DNA of 64,000 bases. It comes from Medicago truncatula (lineage: Eukaryota > Streptophyta > Magnoliopsida > Fabales > Fabaceae). Positions 1 to 11,530 of the stretch are shown here, one piece after another. The stretch is from positions 39,778,494 to 39,842,493 of the forward strand of contig NC_053045.1 in assembly GCF_003473485.1 (NCBI RefSeq). Direction: 5' to 3'. Under the pieces are notes generated by a model. That model did no database searches. It saw only the letters and a list, made by a program, of their open reading frames with translations, and had not been told where the DNA came from. The translations under genes were made by a program, and so were the position numbers. Position 1 is the stretch's first letter. Each line of letters begins with the position of its first letter.

Positions 1-793
1 CATGCATACCCTCTCAAAAGAGTAGTTTGCCTTTTCATTGCAAAATAGCACACAAAATAAACTTTTAGGATTGATCTCCTCTCGTTGAAATTCATTCATC
101 TCATTAAAAACATCGACGACCATTCAATCGAATTCACACATACTAAATTCAAACTCGGTATTTTAAATTATAAAATAAAATTTACATTTTATTCAATTAT
201 TTGGTCTTAATCGAACGACTATCGGTATTTTTAAATGTGTAAAGGTGAGATTCCCTTGAACCCTATTTCAAACTTTTAAGAAGCTTTGCATGATTCGAAA
301 ATGTTGAGGTTTAGAAGGCATGATAAAACAATTCGCAGAGTGAAGAAAAATAATGGTGATGGTTATATTATTTTAAATGTTTTATTTTTGGGTACAATAT
401 TTTTCTCAATGGTTATATTGTTTTGCAATTATTGTTGGTGTATATGAAATGTAATGAAATCTCTAAAGCTTCTCACCTCCCGATTCTTACGCTAACAGAA
501 GCTATATGCAAGTACTATTTTTCGAATGCTGCTCTTAACCGAGCATATTTTACTCGCGTCCTGCAGCCATGCCAAAAATGCCCTTGCGCAAGTTAAGCCA
601 CGCTGTGTGACTTAACTTGCGCACCTTATAAGCTTTGCGTGAGTTAACTCACGCACGTTGGCCGGTGGTCAGAACTGAAGAACAAACGTTTTTTGGACGG
701 TGGTCAGGTTTTCAACCTTTCAATCCACACGTTTTCAACAAATTTTACACGTTTTTTTGACCACATTTATGGTGGTTATAACCTACACTATCA

Positions 794-846
794 TTCCCAC
801 CTATAAATACCCCTCCATACTTTCCCACCTATAAATACCCCTCCAT
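794..846 (+). repeat. 28-bp tandem duplication carrying TATA-like motifs
   Basis: The block TTCCCACCTATAAATACCCC plus a few bases is present twice with a period of 28 bp. Each copy contains CTATAAATA, a good plant TATA consensus. No coding sequence follows on the plus strand within 1 kb, so promoter function is only a possibility. Confidence 0.6.
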
Positions 847-854
847 TCTCATTG

Positions 855-1099
855 GGGGCAAAAGTGATCAAACTTCTTCGGGGTAAAATAGTGAGTAGCC
901 GACTTGGGGAAGTGATCAACCCTTGGGATAAGTTTAAATCTGCTTTTTTGTACTCCATAAACTTTTTACCGTGGGTAAAAAGATTGTTGTTTGAGTATAA
1001 AAAAATCAGATTTAAACTTAACCCTAGGGTTGGTGATGTATTTTTCCCAAGAAGGCTGCTCACTATTTTACCCCATGAAGATTGATTACTTTTTACCCC
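855..1099. mobile_element. MITE / foldback nested in the MULE
   Basis: The outer ~100 bp on each side are imperfect reverse complements. GGGGTAAAATAGTGAG near 880 pairs with the complementary CTCACTATTTTACCCC near 1058-1073, and a TAAGTTTAAATCTG block follows on both arms. It is about 245 bp long with no coding capacity. The two open frames across it are palindromic shadows. Confidence 0.7.
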
Positions 1100-1339
1100 A
1101 AAGAGGGAGAAAATAAGTAGAATAAATTAGTGAATTGGAATAAATTATTGTATTGTATGAATTCTATTAATAAAATGAGATATTGTTATATGCATCAATT
1201 TTCTAATTTTGCTTTTATTTATATTTGCTTTTATTTTCTAATTTTGTATTTAATGAATAAATATTAATTTAGTTCATTTACTTTTATTTATATTTGTATT
1301 TATTTCATGAATATTATCGAATCAATTTTAATTTAATAA

Positions 1340-1640
1340 ATATTAATGTATGAATAATTAGAATAAAGTAAATAAAATAATTTAGAATAAAGTAAATAAA
1401 ATAATGTAGAATAAAGTAAAATAAATAAATTAGAATAAAGTAAAAAAAATAAATTAGAATAAAGTAAATAAAATAATTTAGAATAAAGTTACTAAAATAA
1501 TTTGAATTAAAAATTGCGATTAAATAAATTTAAATAAAAATTGCGATAGCGTGAATTCGAATAAATATTGCGATAGCGTGAATTCGAATAAAAATTGCGA
1601 CAGTGTGAATTCAAATAAAAATTCGAATAAAAAGTCAATA
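1340..1640. repeat. AT-rich tandem arrays
   Basis: From about 1350 to 1500 the unit AGAATAAAGTAAATAAAATA recurs with small changes. From about 1510 to 1640 a second array repeats a ~30-bp unit containing ATTGCGATAGCGTGAATTCG. The open frame at 1551-1799 is built from this array and is not taken as a gene. Confidence 0.75.
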
Positions 1641-1697
1641 AATAACTTATATAGTTTATTCTCATTAATACATGTTCTTATCATTACATTACATTCT

Positions 1698-2218
1698 GGA
1701 ATGTACCTTTCAACTGCAACAATTATCTTACCACTGAATGGGGCAAATTCAAACTTGCTAAGTAGCAGGACTCCAACATACGATCAACATCTTGAATGAT
1801 GGTATTCAAGTGTCAAAAGAATGAGGTGCATTCCTTGACACTTGAATACCAGCATTCAAGAGGCTTATCGAATGTTGGAGTCCTGCCGATTAACAAGTTT
1901 GAATTGTCTTACCTTTGAATGAGGTAAATTCAAACTGGCCAAATAACAGGACTCAAGCATTTCGCCCCGCGTTCATGTTTTTCCTTTGAAAAGAATAAAT
2001 TTTTATCAGGCTTGCTTTAGATGATGGTATTCAAGTGCCAACGAAATGAGGTTCATTCCTTGACACTTAATACCTTCATCTAAACCAGCATAACAAGATT
2101 TTAATCTTTTCAAAGGAAAAACATGAACGTTGGGCGAAATGCTTGAGTAATGGCCGTTTGGCAAGTTTAAATTACCCTATTTCAAATGTAAGACAATTGT
2201 TGTAGTTGGAATGCACCT
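1698..2218. repeat. Nested double-hairpin foldback
   Basis: Outer arms (about 1698-1743 and 2176-2218; ACAACAATT-type core) pair with each other. Between them lie two successive stem-loops: 1744-1905 with a stem of about 70 bp, and 1924-2175 with a stem of about 110 bp. Both stems close with the same inner sequence (GGTATTCAAGTG paired to a CACTTGAATACC-type arm, damaged in hairpin 2) and share a loop near AATGAGGTGCATTCC, so the second hairpin is a diverged duplicate of the first. Transcription would give long double-stranded RNA. No known miRNA was recognised. Confidence 0.8.
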
Positions 2219-2226
2219 TACCCTAA

Positions 2227-2574
2227 CTAATGACGATCTTCTAGCGGAATCAAGCTGTTGATGATATCTTCAGTTGATCTAAGCAACGTTACCCGCATAT
2301 TGATCCACTAGAACATGTTGTGCTCCCAAAACATGCTCGTCACGTTTTCGTCGTTCTTTAACTCCACCCAAGTGAATGATATTCTCCCCTCGTCGAGCGT
2401 TGGACGTTTATACCGAACGTATTCCACCCTCCTTGCATCTCTGGAGTTGACTCCTTGGTTGAATTCATTCAGTTGATCCTTGAGAGCTCTTAACTTTACA
2501 TCAAGGCACCGAACCTTCAACCTCCGAGGTTCTCCGCCGTTGAATTCTGCATGAACGTCGATCCACCTGGCCAT
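2227..2574 (-). pseudogene. MULE transposase N-terminal fragment, broken
   Basis: The reading frame starts at an ATG at 2574 (MARWIDVHAEFNGGE) just after a possible intron acceptor (TTGTGTAG, ending near 2586). It continues through a segment with RRVEYVRYKRP and FTWVELKNDENV. This resembles the N-terminal region of legume MuDR-like transposases. An in-frame TAG at 2308-2310 interrupts it, but the same frame then reads LLRSTEDIINSLIP before a second stop, which matches how that family continues. The catalytic domain is missing. Family assignment is from memory of the motif pattern. Confidence 0.6.
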
Positions 2575-2784
2575 TGCTTCAAATCTACACAATAAGAAAT
2601 TTAACACAATCAATGAAAAACTCATTCCAACATTTTATCAAACACTCGGAGTGCAAATTATACATAAACCCTAAAAATGATAACTACAACATAAACATTA
2701 AGCAATATTACTCATTTGCATGTAACATTGTATCGTATCTTGCAAAAAAAATCAAAATTTAAACAAACCCTGAATCTAAAAAAA

Positions 2785-3276
2785 TTCTCTAAAACTCAAA
2801 AGTACAACATAAACATGCAAACATCTAAACATTTAAGCAACACAAGTCATTTACATGCAAACATTGTATGATTTCTTGCAAAAAACACCAAAATTTAAAC
2901 AAACTCTAAATCTAAAAAATTTCTAATTTAAGAGAAAAAATCTAACATATAAACATAAAAGGTTAATGGTGTTTGATCATGAAAACTTACTTGTTATTGG
3001 AGTGTTGTTTGATTTGAACTTGAAGGAATTTTCTCTAAAACTCAAAAGTACAACATAAACATGCAAACATCTAAACATTTAAGCAACACAAGTCATTTAC
3101 ATGCAAACATTGTATGATTTCTTGCCAAAAACACCAAAATTTAAACAAACTCTAAATCTAAAAAATTTCTAATTTAAGAGAAAAAATCTAACATATAAAC
3201 ATAAAAGGTTAATGGTGTTTGATCATGAAAACTTACTTGTTATTGGAGTGTTGTTTGATTTGAACTTGAAGGAATT
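2785..3276. repeat. Recent 246-bp tandem duplication
   Basis: 2785-3030 and 3031-3276 are almost identical (one visible difference: CTTGCAAAAAAC versus CTTGCCAAAAAC). A more diverged third relative lies at about 2640-2784. On the minus strand each copy contains AACAAGTAAGTTTTC, a splice-donor-like site, so the duplication sits in what was probably the 5' intron of the transposase gene. Confidence 0.85.
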
Positions 3277-3539
3277 TTGGATTTGGGTGATTTGATAGAG
3301 ATTTTTGAGATTTTTTGAGATTTTAGATAAGAAATTAGGAAATGAGGTGTTCTGCCTTGTTTAAGACAGCACGTAGCGTGACTTAACTAACGTTGCGCTA
3401 GTTAACTCACGCGGCGTTAGTTAAGTTGCACAATGATTAACACTTGCGCAAGTTAACTAGCGCAAGGGCATTTTTGGCATGGCTGCAGGGCGCGAGCAAA
3501 ATGTGCAGGGTGAAGAGCAGAATTCCTATTTTTCTCTCT

Positions 3540-3985
3540 AAATCCTACCGTTCTGGACCGAGCAAATGCTTTAAAACCCATTACTAAGAGGTCCAAAGCA
3601 AGGAAGACCAATGTTGCATTTGGATCAACTACATCTTGTACACCCCTCTCTACGAGGGGGTGCTCGTAGCACCTTAGGAGACCCATTCAAATCAAATGGT
3701 AACGTGCACTCCCCACGTGTCGCGAATCTCACCTCGACGGTTACCATCTCCGTGATTCCGTAACCATCAAGTGCCAACGTGTGTCTTACAACGGCTCCTG
3801 CACTTCACACTGTATAAGGGGACTTCCCATAGTCCTCAAAGGTACGATTCTATTCAACCCTAAACCCTCATTTTGCTCTCTTATAAACACCCTAAACCCT
3901 ATTCCCCCATTCTAGAGCTCATAAACACCCAAAAGAACAACTGCACGAGACGTCATCCTTGTAATCAGGTATGATCACCTACACT
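3540..3985 (+). promoter_or_regulatory. Orphan promoter-like block with telo-boxes
   Basis: This GC-richer stretch contains a G-box (CACGTG at 3715), a TATA-like TGTATAAGGG near 3812, and two AAACCCTA/CCCTAAACCCT telo-box motifs near 3861 and 3889. It ends in a good donor-like site, CAG|GTATGATC, near 3968. That architecture resembles promoters of plant translation genes with a 5'UTR intron. No matching coding exon was found downstream. Either it is a decapitated promoter or the gene was lost to later insertions. Confidence 0.4.
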
Positions 3986-4206
3986 GCCATTTTCTTTGTC
4001 AAACAACCTATTATTGACTTCCACATTCAATTGTCAAAACCAAAAAAAGAAAAAAAAAACTCCCACATTCTATCCTTTTGTGTTGTGAAAAAATTTAGCT
4101 GCACGTTCGATTTCGTTATTTCTGTAAACTTTCCATTTTTCCTCGTATTTTACCTTTTCTCTTGCTAATTAGTAACATCTAACATTGTTAAAGGGTCTAT
4201 AAAATA

Positions 4207-4333
4207 ACCCACTTGGGTTGCCCTAGTGGTATAGGCTTGGGATTTGCGAGTGTGCTCCTCCTCAAGGTCTCAAGTTCGATTCCCTTTAGTGTCAATTTGG
4301 GTGGGCTAATTTACCTTCTTAAAAAAATAAAAT
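4207..4333 (+). mobile_element. tRNA-derived SINE with 17-bp TSD
   Basis: The target-site duplication AAAGGGTCTATAAAATA flanks the element exactly (4190-4206 and 4334-4350). The body has a degenerate A box (CCTAGTGGTATAGG) and B box (CAAGTTCGATTCC) of RNA polymerase III promoters, and ends in an A-rich tail. Relatives are at 24174-24291 and in CASP intron 2. Confidence 0.88.
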
Positions 4334-4350
4334 AAAGGGTCTATAAAATA

Positions 4351-5404
4351 TAAATGTTAGTAATGCATGTTACTATTGTTGGATGATTTTGTTACGACGA
4401 TTCTCTTTCATAATTGAGTCTTGAAATAATATGACAATGATGTGGAACACAAGTTGTCTCGGAGTAAAAAGTTCTTCTCAACAACGATAAATGAAGTGAT
4501 GAAAATCTCTAAATTTTATACAGTTATTCATATCACTAACACATCACTCTCATAAAGAGTGTACACAACATTTTTCAAAAACAATTGATGGCTATGTACT
4601 GGACAAATTCACCAAGACAAAGTCACTTTAATCATATTCAAACCCAAAAGGTATAAACAACAATTAGATAAATACATTTTAGGAAGCTATATATTCTTTT
4701 CTCAAAATTGCATTGTTTAAACCGTTGGCTCTATCTAATGTCTAACATTTTGCAAGATGTGGCAGAAAACTATAAAAAAAACCAACAACTTGTGTCGCTG
4801 CAATGCAATAATCAGGCAAAAAATTCTTTAAGTGGTAATTGAGATTCTTTTCTTAAACCGTTTATTAGTATAGACAGACACTAGAGACATGACTAAAATA
4901 TGTTTATCTTTCAGTTCAATGAAGTAAATATTCCCTTCCAATGAATGCAGACCAGTATCTCCAACCTCTATTATGTATTGCTAATGGTGACAACCAAAAC
5001 ATAGTTTTACATGAGGATTCAAACTTGTTTCTCCTTAAGTGAGTAGTTTTTTCTAAAATACTTAAGTTCAATGCTTCACTTGTTCTTGGATAATCACAAG
5101 AGTTTGGTCACATAGTTATTTGCGGATGCAAGATAAATATATTGTAGTGTCTATTAGAATTTTATATCTATCTAACTTATCCTAACTAAATCGGCTTATA
5201 AGACGAGGAATGTCATTCTTTCTAAAATAAATCCAGACCTTATCTCTGTCGATGTGGGACTTTGGTTTTTCAATACACCCTCCACACGCCCAATACTATT
5301 GGGTTTGGTGCATGACTAATTTAATAGATGACCTGAATAGATAGGCTCTAATATCATATTAGGTTTTTGCATTGAGTCTAATTCATACTTACAAGTTATA
5401 AAAC
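4351..5404. other. Intergenic, no gene seen
   Basis: AT-rich sequence without recognisable coding signal. Around 5150-5360 there is a decayed stretch (GATGTGGGACTTTGG, CCCAATACTATTGGG) resembling parts of degraded plant LTR elements. This is too weak to call. Confidence 0.4.
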
Positions 5405-7180
5405 GGGTCAGTGTGGCAAAAGATTATTCCGTTAAAAGTGGCGGTGTTTGCTTGACAAGTTGTCAAAAATTGAATTCCGACAAAAGACAACATGTGTAGA
5501 AGAAGAATTCCTAGTGTTAATGCCGGGAAGTGTGCGGTAATGCGTGGAGAGCACGAGACAATATCTCGTTTATTTTTTGAATGCGCATTTTTCTCTAAAA
5601 TCTTGACTAGTGTTGCTAACTGGTTGGGTGTGTCAGTAGTGTATCACAATATCAGCAGTGTTCATTTAAATTCTTTTGTTGGATTAATGCGCGGAAATAA
5701 AGGGATTGAATTGGGATTACGAACAATATCGTTTACTTGCTTATGGAGCATTTGGAAGGCGAGAAACGCTAAAAAAATTCAGGACAAAAAGGTCTCGACT
5801 GATAAGATTGTAGATCAAGTCAGATTACTCTCTTGGAACTGGTTAACAAAATCCACAATCTTCAAATATGAACTGGATCAGTGGTGGTCGTGTCCTCTTG
5901 CACTCTTAGGTGTCATGGGAGAAGCAAAATCAGGAACTTAAGGAAGGAATGAGAGGTACAGCTTGTGGGTTTTGCAGCATAGGGGTGTCTCTGAGGTACA
6001 ACTGGGAAGTGTTTGCTTACTGAGTTCTTGGTTTGCAAGGTGGATCAAGTGTCAGAGGTTTTGTTCATGGTCTAATCGTGTTTTGTCCATTCGTATTCGC
6101 CATTGTGTGGCAGGTAGCAGGACTTTTGCAGGAGCAGCTCCGCTAGTGAATAGACTGTGCAGAATATGCAGCTGCAGTTCTATCTGTGTCTTGACTTAGA
6201 AACGGGAGTAGCAGTATGTGATCGTTGCGATTTCATAGGGCGGGCGCAGGAGCGGGTTTGATATAAGCTGTGAGGTTAAGAAGGGTGGTAAAGGAGCCAG
6301 TTTTGCTGCTTAATTTAGAAAAGTATGGAGTTCGGTTATTCTCGCAGATGTGGCTATGCTTCTTGCATGGTCTGGTGCATTTCGGAGGTGGCCTGAAAGT
6401 GACAGAATGGGAGGTGTCAGTTGGAGGCGTATTGGACTGGTAGTCTTGGTTTAAATAGTATTTTTCTGCATAGTTTACAGTTATGTGGCTATGAGAGTGG
6501 CGGGATTAGGATATGAAGAAAGCTTTGGAAGTTAGCAAAATTGCAGGTTGTATGATGCATAGCTTAAGGTTTATTGTGGATTGGGGAGTAGGTGAGATAG
6601 TTCCAGCATTCTTTTACTCCAACTCAATCTGAAATGTAGGTGGAAGTAATTATAGAAGTGGAGAATGGTATTGCTTGAGAGTCTGATTGACATTATTTGA
6701 GCTTGGATATTCCAAAAAATCAATTGTGAGAATGGTACACCAGTAGGTGTCTTATAAGGAATTTGGTACACCAGTTTTGTCTTTAGATTTTGGAGTGCTT
6801 GTTTGCAATTGGTGATCTAAGTGTGCGTTGTTAGTTTATCTTTTGGGATTTATGCAAGTTATCTTGGGTCTAGTTGCAAAACTGAGATATCTATTTCTGG
6901 GCCAGAAAATTGTGTACTGTGAGATGAGCAGCAATGCACCTCTGAGGCTACAATTGAATGGACTGTTTCCATACAAGCCAAACGATTTTAGTTTATTGAA
7001 TAATTTGAAGTTCCAACCAGCTGCAGAGATTAACCCAAAGGAGAACCGTGTAGAGTATCATGTGATTTGAAGCATTGAAGCCCCTAGACCAGGTTATGAT
7101 CTAACAACCTAGACAGGCAGCTTCCACGTCAGGGCCTTGTGCTGTTCGTATGTTTGACGAGCATTTGTATGCTCAGGCAA
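5405..7180 (+). pseudogene. Decayed LINE: RT zinc-binding end plus 3' region
   Basis: Just upstream of 5492 the translation shows a zf-RVT-like segment (VWQKIIPLKVAVFA) interrupted by a stop. The open frame 5492-5941 then gives EHETISRLFFECAFFSKI and CLWSIWKARNAKK, typical of the zinc-binding C-terminus of plant L1-type reverse transcriptases, ending in ELDQWWSCPLALLG. The following GT-rich 5942-7180 looks like the LINE 3' untranslated region. The open frame at 6828-7070 (80 codons) lies in it and was not recognised. No reverse transcriptase core remains, so the copy is 5'-truncated and dead. Confidence 0.65.
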
Positions 7181-8379
7181 GTTCTTTTCACTTTGTTTAT
7201 TTATTTATTGAAGCGCCGACACAAACATTGGACAGGATGGTACATTGATACGTAAACGGTAATACTTTGAGGAACTGTAATTAACTAAACGTAACTACAT
7301 GTGCCTCTATTGGACATCAGAAACACCTTCAATATGAAGTGTCAGGCTAAATTGATTTAGATATTTAGGCATCGCTATTCTCATGTTTACCAGCTTCAAC
7401 TTTGATTTAGATTGTGCAGCAACCAAATTGATTCACTACGGTTTTTTGCCATATATGCCCTAATGAGGTTGCTGAAGAGCCTCAATCACACTCAAGAAAC
7501 TTACATCGGAGGAATTTACCACGATGAATGTGTTTTAAATGCAGATATATAAAGTAACTAGCCAATTTTAGATGTGGCTTCTCTGTTCAAAATTCATTCT
7601 GTATATTGTAATAAAGGTGTGCTAATTAAAATGTGCAGTGTCACAATGGACCTAGCTGAATTTTCACAGAATAACCTGCAACACATCCAACTTTCTTGTG
7701 ATTTTCACAGAAGTTTTAGATATAATGCAGTATTATTGTTACAAGCTAATAAAGCCATGAAACTATACTGTTGTATATTGTTAGTGCTTTAACACAACAT
7801 ATTTCACCTAGATTTTTCTATCCAGTATCTTACAGGTTATTGAATTAAATCAGAAGTTAACTTGAGTTCAAACTAAGGCTTAAGAGAGAAGATAATCCTT
7901 TCATGTATCTATACTACATGCATTCAGATTTGTTATACAGGACAGAAACATTCGGCTTCTTAGATACACACAAACATTTGTGTAATTTACTGACCAAAAA
8001 CAAACTAAAAATATATTAATCCTTCCTAACTGTTCTTTAATTGTCATTTGTTTTAGGTTGTCTTAGTCGGTTGACTTGAGAAACTTCCTAGGGACACTTC
8101 ATCCAACTAGGCCTTCAATTTGATCCCCAAAAATTAACCAGATCCAAAATGTGTGCCCAAATTTGCGTTTCAGCTTCATGTGTGGTCCAACTTCCCAAGT
8201 CATAAGAATCGTTCTCTCAGCCCATATTGCAAAGCTTTGTTTTTTATTCAGCAGAAAAAACAAATTGAAACTTTCATAAATTTTTCTCCAAACAACGCAG
8301 ATATGGGATTATAACAGTAACATAATCAATTATAGTATAAAGAAAAGGCACAAACAAGTAATACTAGTAAAATTACTTA
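7181..8379. other. Intergenic, nothing recognised
   Basis: Non-coding sequence with only short shadow frames. No repeats with clear boundaries were seen. Confidence 0.4.
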
Positions 8380-8868
8380 AATTTCATTAAGAAGCTTTAC
8401 ACATTCACTCTCTAATACAACCAAAGATATATCCCACCCAGCCAAGGCTGATTACAAGGATAAGCAAGCAAAGAATGCTTACAACACTCCGAAAATGAAA
8501 AACAAAATAAAGGATACTACCCTAATACTAAATATAGCGGGTGGTATCCATTTCCACCTCCTCCAATTTAGTAGTTCAACCACAAAGATAAAGAAAAAGT
8601 TCCCTTCTGCTATATTAACAGCAGAATGGTCAAAAAACATCTCAAAAGTACAAAAACCAAAACACCACAATAACCAAAGAGCCATAAATTGAAGGACCAT
8701 TTTAAAATATGCCCTTCATTGGCCTCTAAAACAACCAAACCCATTTTCCCTAGCAGCATACTATTTAATATCCTAGTATACTATTGAGGTACTAAACTAC
8801 TAATCTTTACTACAATACTTAAAATGTGTAGTAGTATTTCTAAACTTGAAACTGGATTTGACCATGCT
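8380..8868 (-). other. Probable 3'UTR of the expansin gene
   Basis: Downstream of the expansin stop the minus strand is T-rich with UTR-like composition and no coding frame. It reaches an AATGAAATTT stretch near 8383-8392 that could serve as a polyadenylation signal. The exact end is not determinable from sequence alone. Confidence 0.4.
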
Positions 8869-9887
8869 CTAGAGGATTTGAGCACCAGTGTAGGTTTGAC
8901 CAAAAGACCATCCAGCTGGAGCAACATTATTGGAAACAACAGTACGACCATCACTAGTTGTAACCTTAAAAGACAAACTTTGACCATTGAGATAATTGTT
9001 GCTCTGCCAGTTTTGTCCCCAGTTTCTTGACATAGATATCCAACCAGTTTTTGACCCTTTGATGGATGCAGCATGTACATCTCCAGCACCACCAACATTT
9101 GTGATAAGAACTAGGTTAAAATAAGAATGTCCATTGATAGTGAACCTTATACCTCCCTTTCTCCTACATGACACCCTACACAAAACCAAGACACAAATTA
9201 GTATATACCAAATACAAAAAAAAAAAAAAAAAAAAAAAAAATTGAAAATTTATATAAAAAAACGTAGATGCTTGACAAAAGCAACCTACCTTCTAAAATC
9301 AACAGGAACAATTCCAGCTTTGTATTGAGCAATTCGAAGAAACACAGGTTGAGCAAGATCAAAATGTTGGAGAGGAGGGTTACACCAACCACCATCATTG
9401 TTTGGTAAGGCATTGTTTGGTGGACAGAAATTGGTGGCAGTGACCACAATGGAACCAGGAAGGCACCATCTATGGTCATTGGCACACCTGATTTCATAGC
9501 AAGAGCCACAGCTTAAGCCATTGTTGAAAAGTGCTGTACTCAAAGCAGCAGTGTTTGTTCCATACCCTTGACTGTAAAGGTTACCATATCCACAAGCCCC
9601 ACCTACACAACAAACACAAAAAAACAACAAAATGAGTGAAATGGGTTACTTGTTTTTTGCTTCAAGATCTGTTTTTTTTTTTTTTTTTTTTTTTTACAAA
9701 GAAGCATAAAAATCAAAACTTTATTTCAAGTATTGGTTTTTATTGAAAAATGGTGCATACCCATTGTTCCTGATGCATCACTTCCTCCATAGAAGGTAGC
9801 ATGTGCATTAGTCCATCCTCCACCATAGGCATAAACAGAGGAGAACATAGTAAGAGAACACACCAAAACCAAGCCAATGAAAGCCAT
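8869..9887 (-). CDS. EXPA: Alpha-expansin
   Basis: Alpha-expansins are secreted wall-loosening proteins that disrupt cellulose-xyloglucan contacts at acidic pH. Three exons join in frame: 9887-9761, 9602-9290 and 9175-8869, with GT-AG introns, giving 248 residues (usual size about 250). A signal peptide ([20 protein letters not shown]) precedes [14 protein letters not shown]. Domain 1 has [19 protein letters not shown], paired cysteines (CGSC, WCLPG, NFCPPN, WCNPP) and the HFD motif. Domain 2 starts about residue 150 ([10 protein letters not shown]) and carries aromatic residues ([12 protein letters not shown]). The start at 9887 is chosen because it opens the signal peptide. The frame is also open upstream, but a TATA box at 10097-10104 would put the transcript start after any longer start codon. 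Poly-A and poly-T runs lie in the introns. The member within the EXPA family was not determined. Confidence 0.95.
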
Positions 9888-10096
9888 TTCCTGTTTCAAT
9901 GTACAAAAGAAAACAATGAGACATTTCCTTAAAACACATTTTAGTACATAAATTTGGCTAAGGATATGAACTTTAGCGTTCAAATGAAGGAGCAATGTGA
10001 AAAAGGAAATTACTTTGATAGTCAAAGGAAGGTAGTCAGAGACAAAAGCAATTAGTTTGATGTGTGAAGTGAAGAGTGTTGGTGGGAGTGCCACTT

Positions 10097-10104
10097 AATT
10101 TATA
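10097..10104 (-). promoter_or_regulatory. TATA box of the expansin gene
   Basis: The minus strand reads CTATAAATTAAG here, about 210 bp upstream of the ATG at 9887. This implies a transcription start near 10070 and a 5'UTR of about 180 nt. Confidence 0.6.
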
Positions 10105-10109
10105 GACCT

Positions 10110-11530
10110 TGAAGAGGAGTGGTTTGGGGAGAATAGCATGGGACCACTCTTAACAATTTTAACTAACTCTTTTGAACTGTTTGGACCTTGGACCAAATAC
10201 AGGTTAGAGTAGAGGTGGTTAGTTAAAGCTTTTCAAATTTCAAATAATTGGAAGTGTGTATTGTATTGTGTCATAAGCAAAAGAAAATAATGATTCTTCA
10301 TCTCTTTTTTTTTTTTTAAATGAAAAAATAAATAAATGAGTTGAGTAAGGAGATTTGATAATGTCGGAGTTGGATTTCAAAATTTAGAAAACGTTAATAC
10401 AGATATTGAGTCACTTCTTTTCTATTTGTCGTGTTTGTTTAAAAAAAAACTCTTATTCATTTGTAGTTTTCAAATACAACATTAATTATTATTTTATCAA
10501 TATTATTTTAAATTATTTATTGCAAAAGAAAACTAGTTAGCAAAATGTATAGGAAAAGGATAAATAACTATTTAAAAATAACAAAATGTATAAAACTCTA
10601 AAATAACTAGTAAAAAATAACAGAGAAAGTAAGCATGTATCATTGCCACCAATATAGTTAGTTATTTATTCTTTATAGTTAGATTTTTTTATTGTTGCAT
10701 ATTTCTCATTAGCGATATATGTACATCCATTTTATGATATCTTTGATGATAACTTTATTTTTTTCTTTTTTTATTGGTCAAAAACAATAGAGAAAGAAAA
10801 AAAAAACATCATATAAATATAAAAAAAAAATTGTCAAAAAATTATCATAAAATAGTTATAAAAATATCATTTCTCTTTCAAAATTGAAACCATCCAATAC
10901 TTTTGCTTATTTATGTGAGAGTAGACTACATGTATTAATGTGACAAAAAAAGAGAGTACGTGTATTAAAGAAGTCACCGTGAAAACTTCTCGAGTCCCAC
11001 ATGACCTTTAGGTTGAATTGAATTCAATGTGAGAGGATCTAATTCCTTCCTTTAGATGATGTGTTGCATAAAAGCTGTTTTGTGGCAGGAGATGTGTGGT
11101 TCTGGTTCAGTAGTAACTTGGGAGCGGGAAAATCTCCAAAATCCATGTGGGGCACATAGGTTTTGGCTCACAAGTTTACTCACCTTCCGGGGCACATGCA
11201 ACTATCCAAGCATCAACCATTTCTCCTACTTCTTTTTTTCGCCTTTTATTTTCACCATTTTATAGATTTCATCATTCTATTTTAAAATTTGATAATATTG
11301 ATCATTTTATCATATTTTTGAATTAAATAATTGATATTATTATATGTTGTAAATAATGAGGTAAAAGATGAATGCCAACGAAATTGTAAAAAATCTTTCA
11401 AAAACGTTATTTGAAAATAAAGGACTAAATATTTGATGGATGAATCAAAACTTTTAAATTCTAAAATATGAGGATCATTTCTACAATTATGAAAATAGAG
11501 GATCATAATTACAATTAAATATTTTTTAAT
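10110..11530. other. Intergenic upstream of expansin
   Basis: AT-rich sequence with a few homopolymer runs. No gene seen. The frames at 11056-11265 and 11282-11539 have no protein-like features. Confidence 0.45.

Larger units (their letters stand above)
524..3525 (-). mobile_element. 3.0-kb Mutator-like element (MULE) with 9-bp TSD
   Basis: The element is bounded by a perfect 9-bp direct repeat, CTATTTTTC, at 515-523 and 3526-3534. The ends are inverted repeats: left GAATGCTGCTCTTAACC, right reverse complement GAATTCTGCTCTTCACC. The similarity continues for about 75 bp through a shared block around 560-595 and 3450-3490 (CTGCAGCCATGCCAAAAATG). A 9-bp duplication with long terminal inverted repeats is the hallmark of the Mutator superfamily. 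The interior holds a decayed transposase N-terminal exon on the minus strand, a nested MITE, AT-rich arrays and a large foldback. There is no full transposase, so it is non-autonomous. Confidence 0.9.

Noticed and set aside
1551..1799. 82-codon plus frame with NSNKNCDSV repeats
   Set aside because: Generated by the tandem array and the left arm of the foldback; no gene context.
1744..1905. Known MIRNA gene
   Set aside because: No mature miRNA sequence that I know was recognised, and the stem is longer than usual for conserved plant miRNAs.
9198..9509. 103-codon minus frame overlapping expansin exon 2
   Set aside because: Shadow in another frame of the expansin exon, including poly-T-encoded phenylalanines.
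9726..10094. Longer 122-codon frame extending the expansin N-terminus
   Set aside because: The extension lies downstream of a TATA box too close to allow its start, begins without an ATG, and would bury the signal peptide. It also reads through the exon 1 donor.
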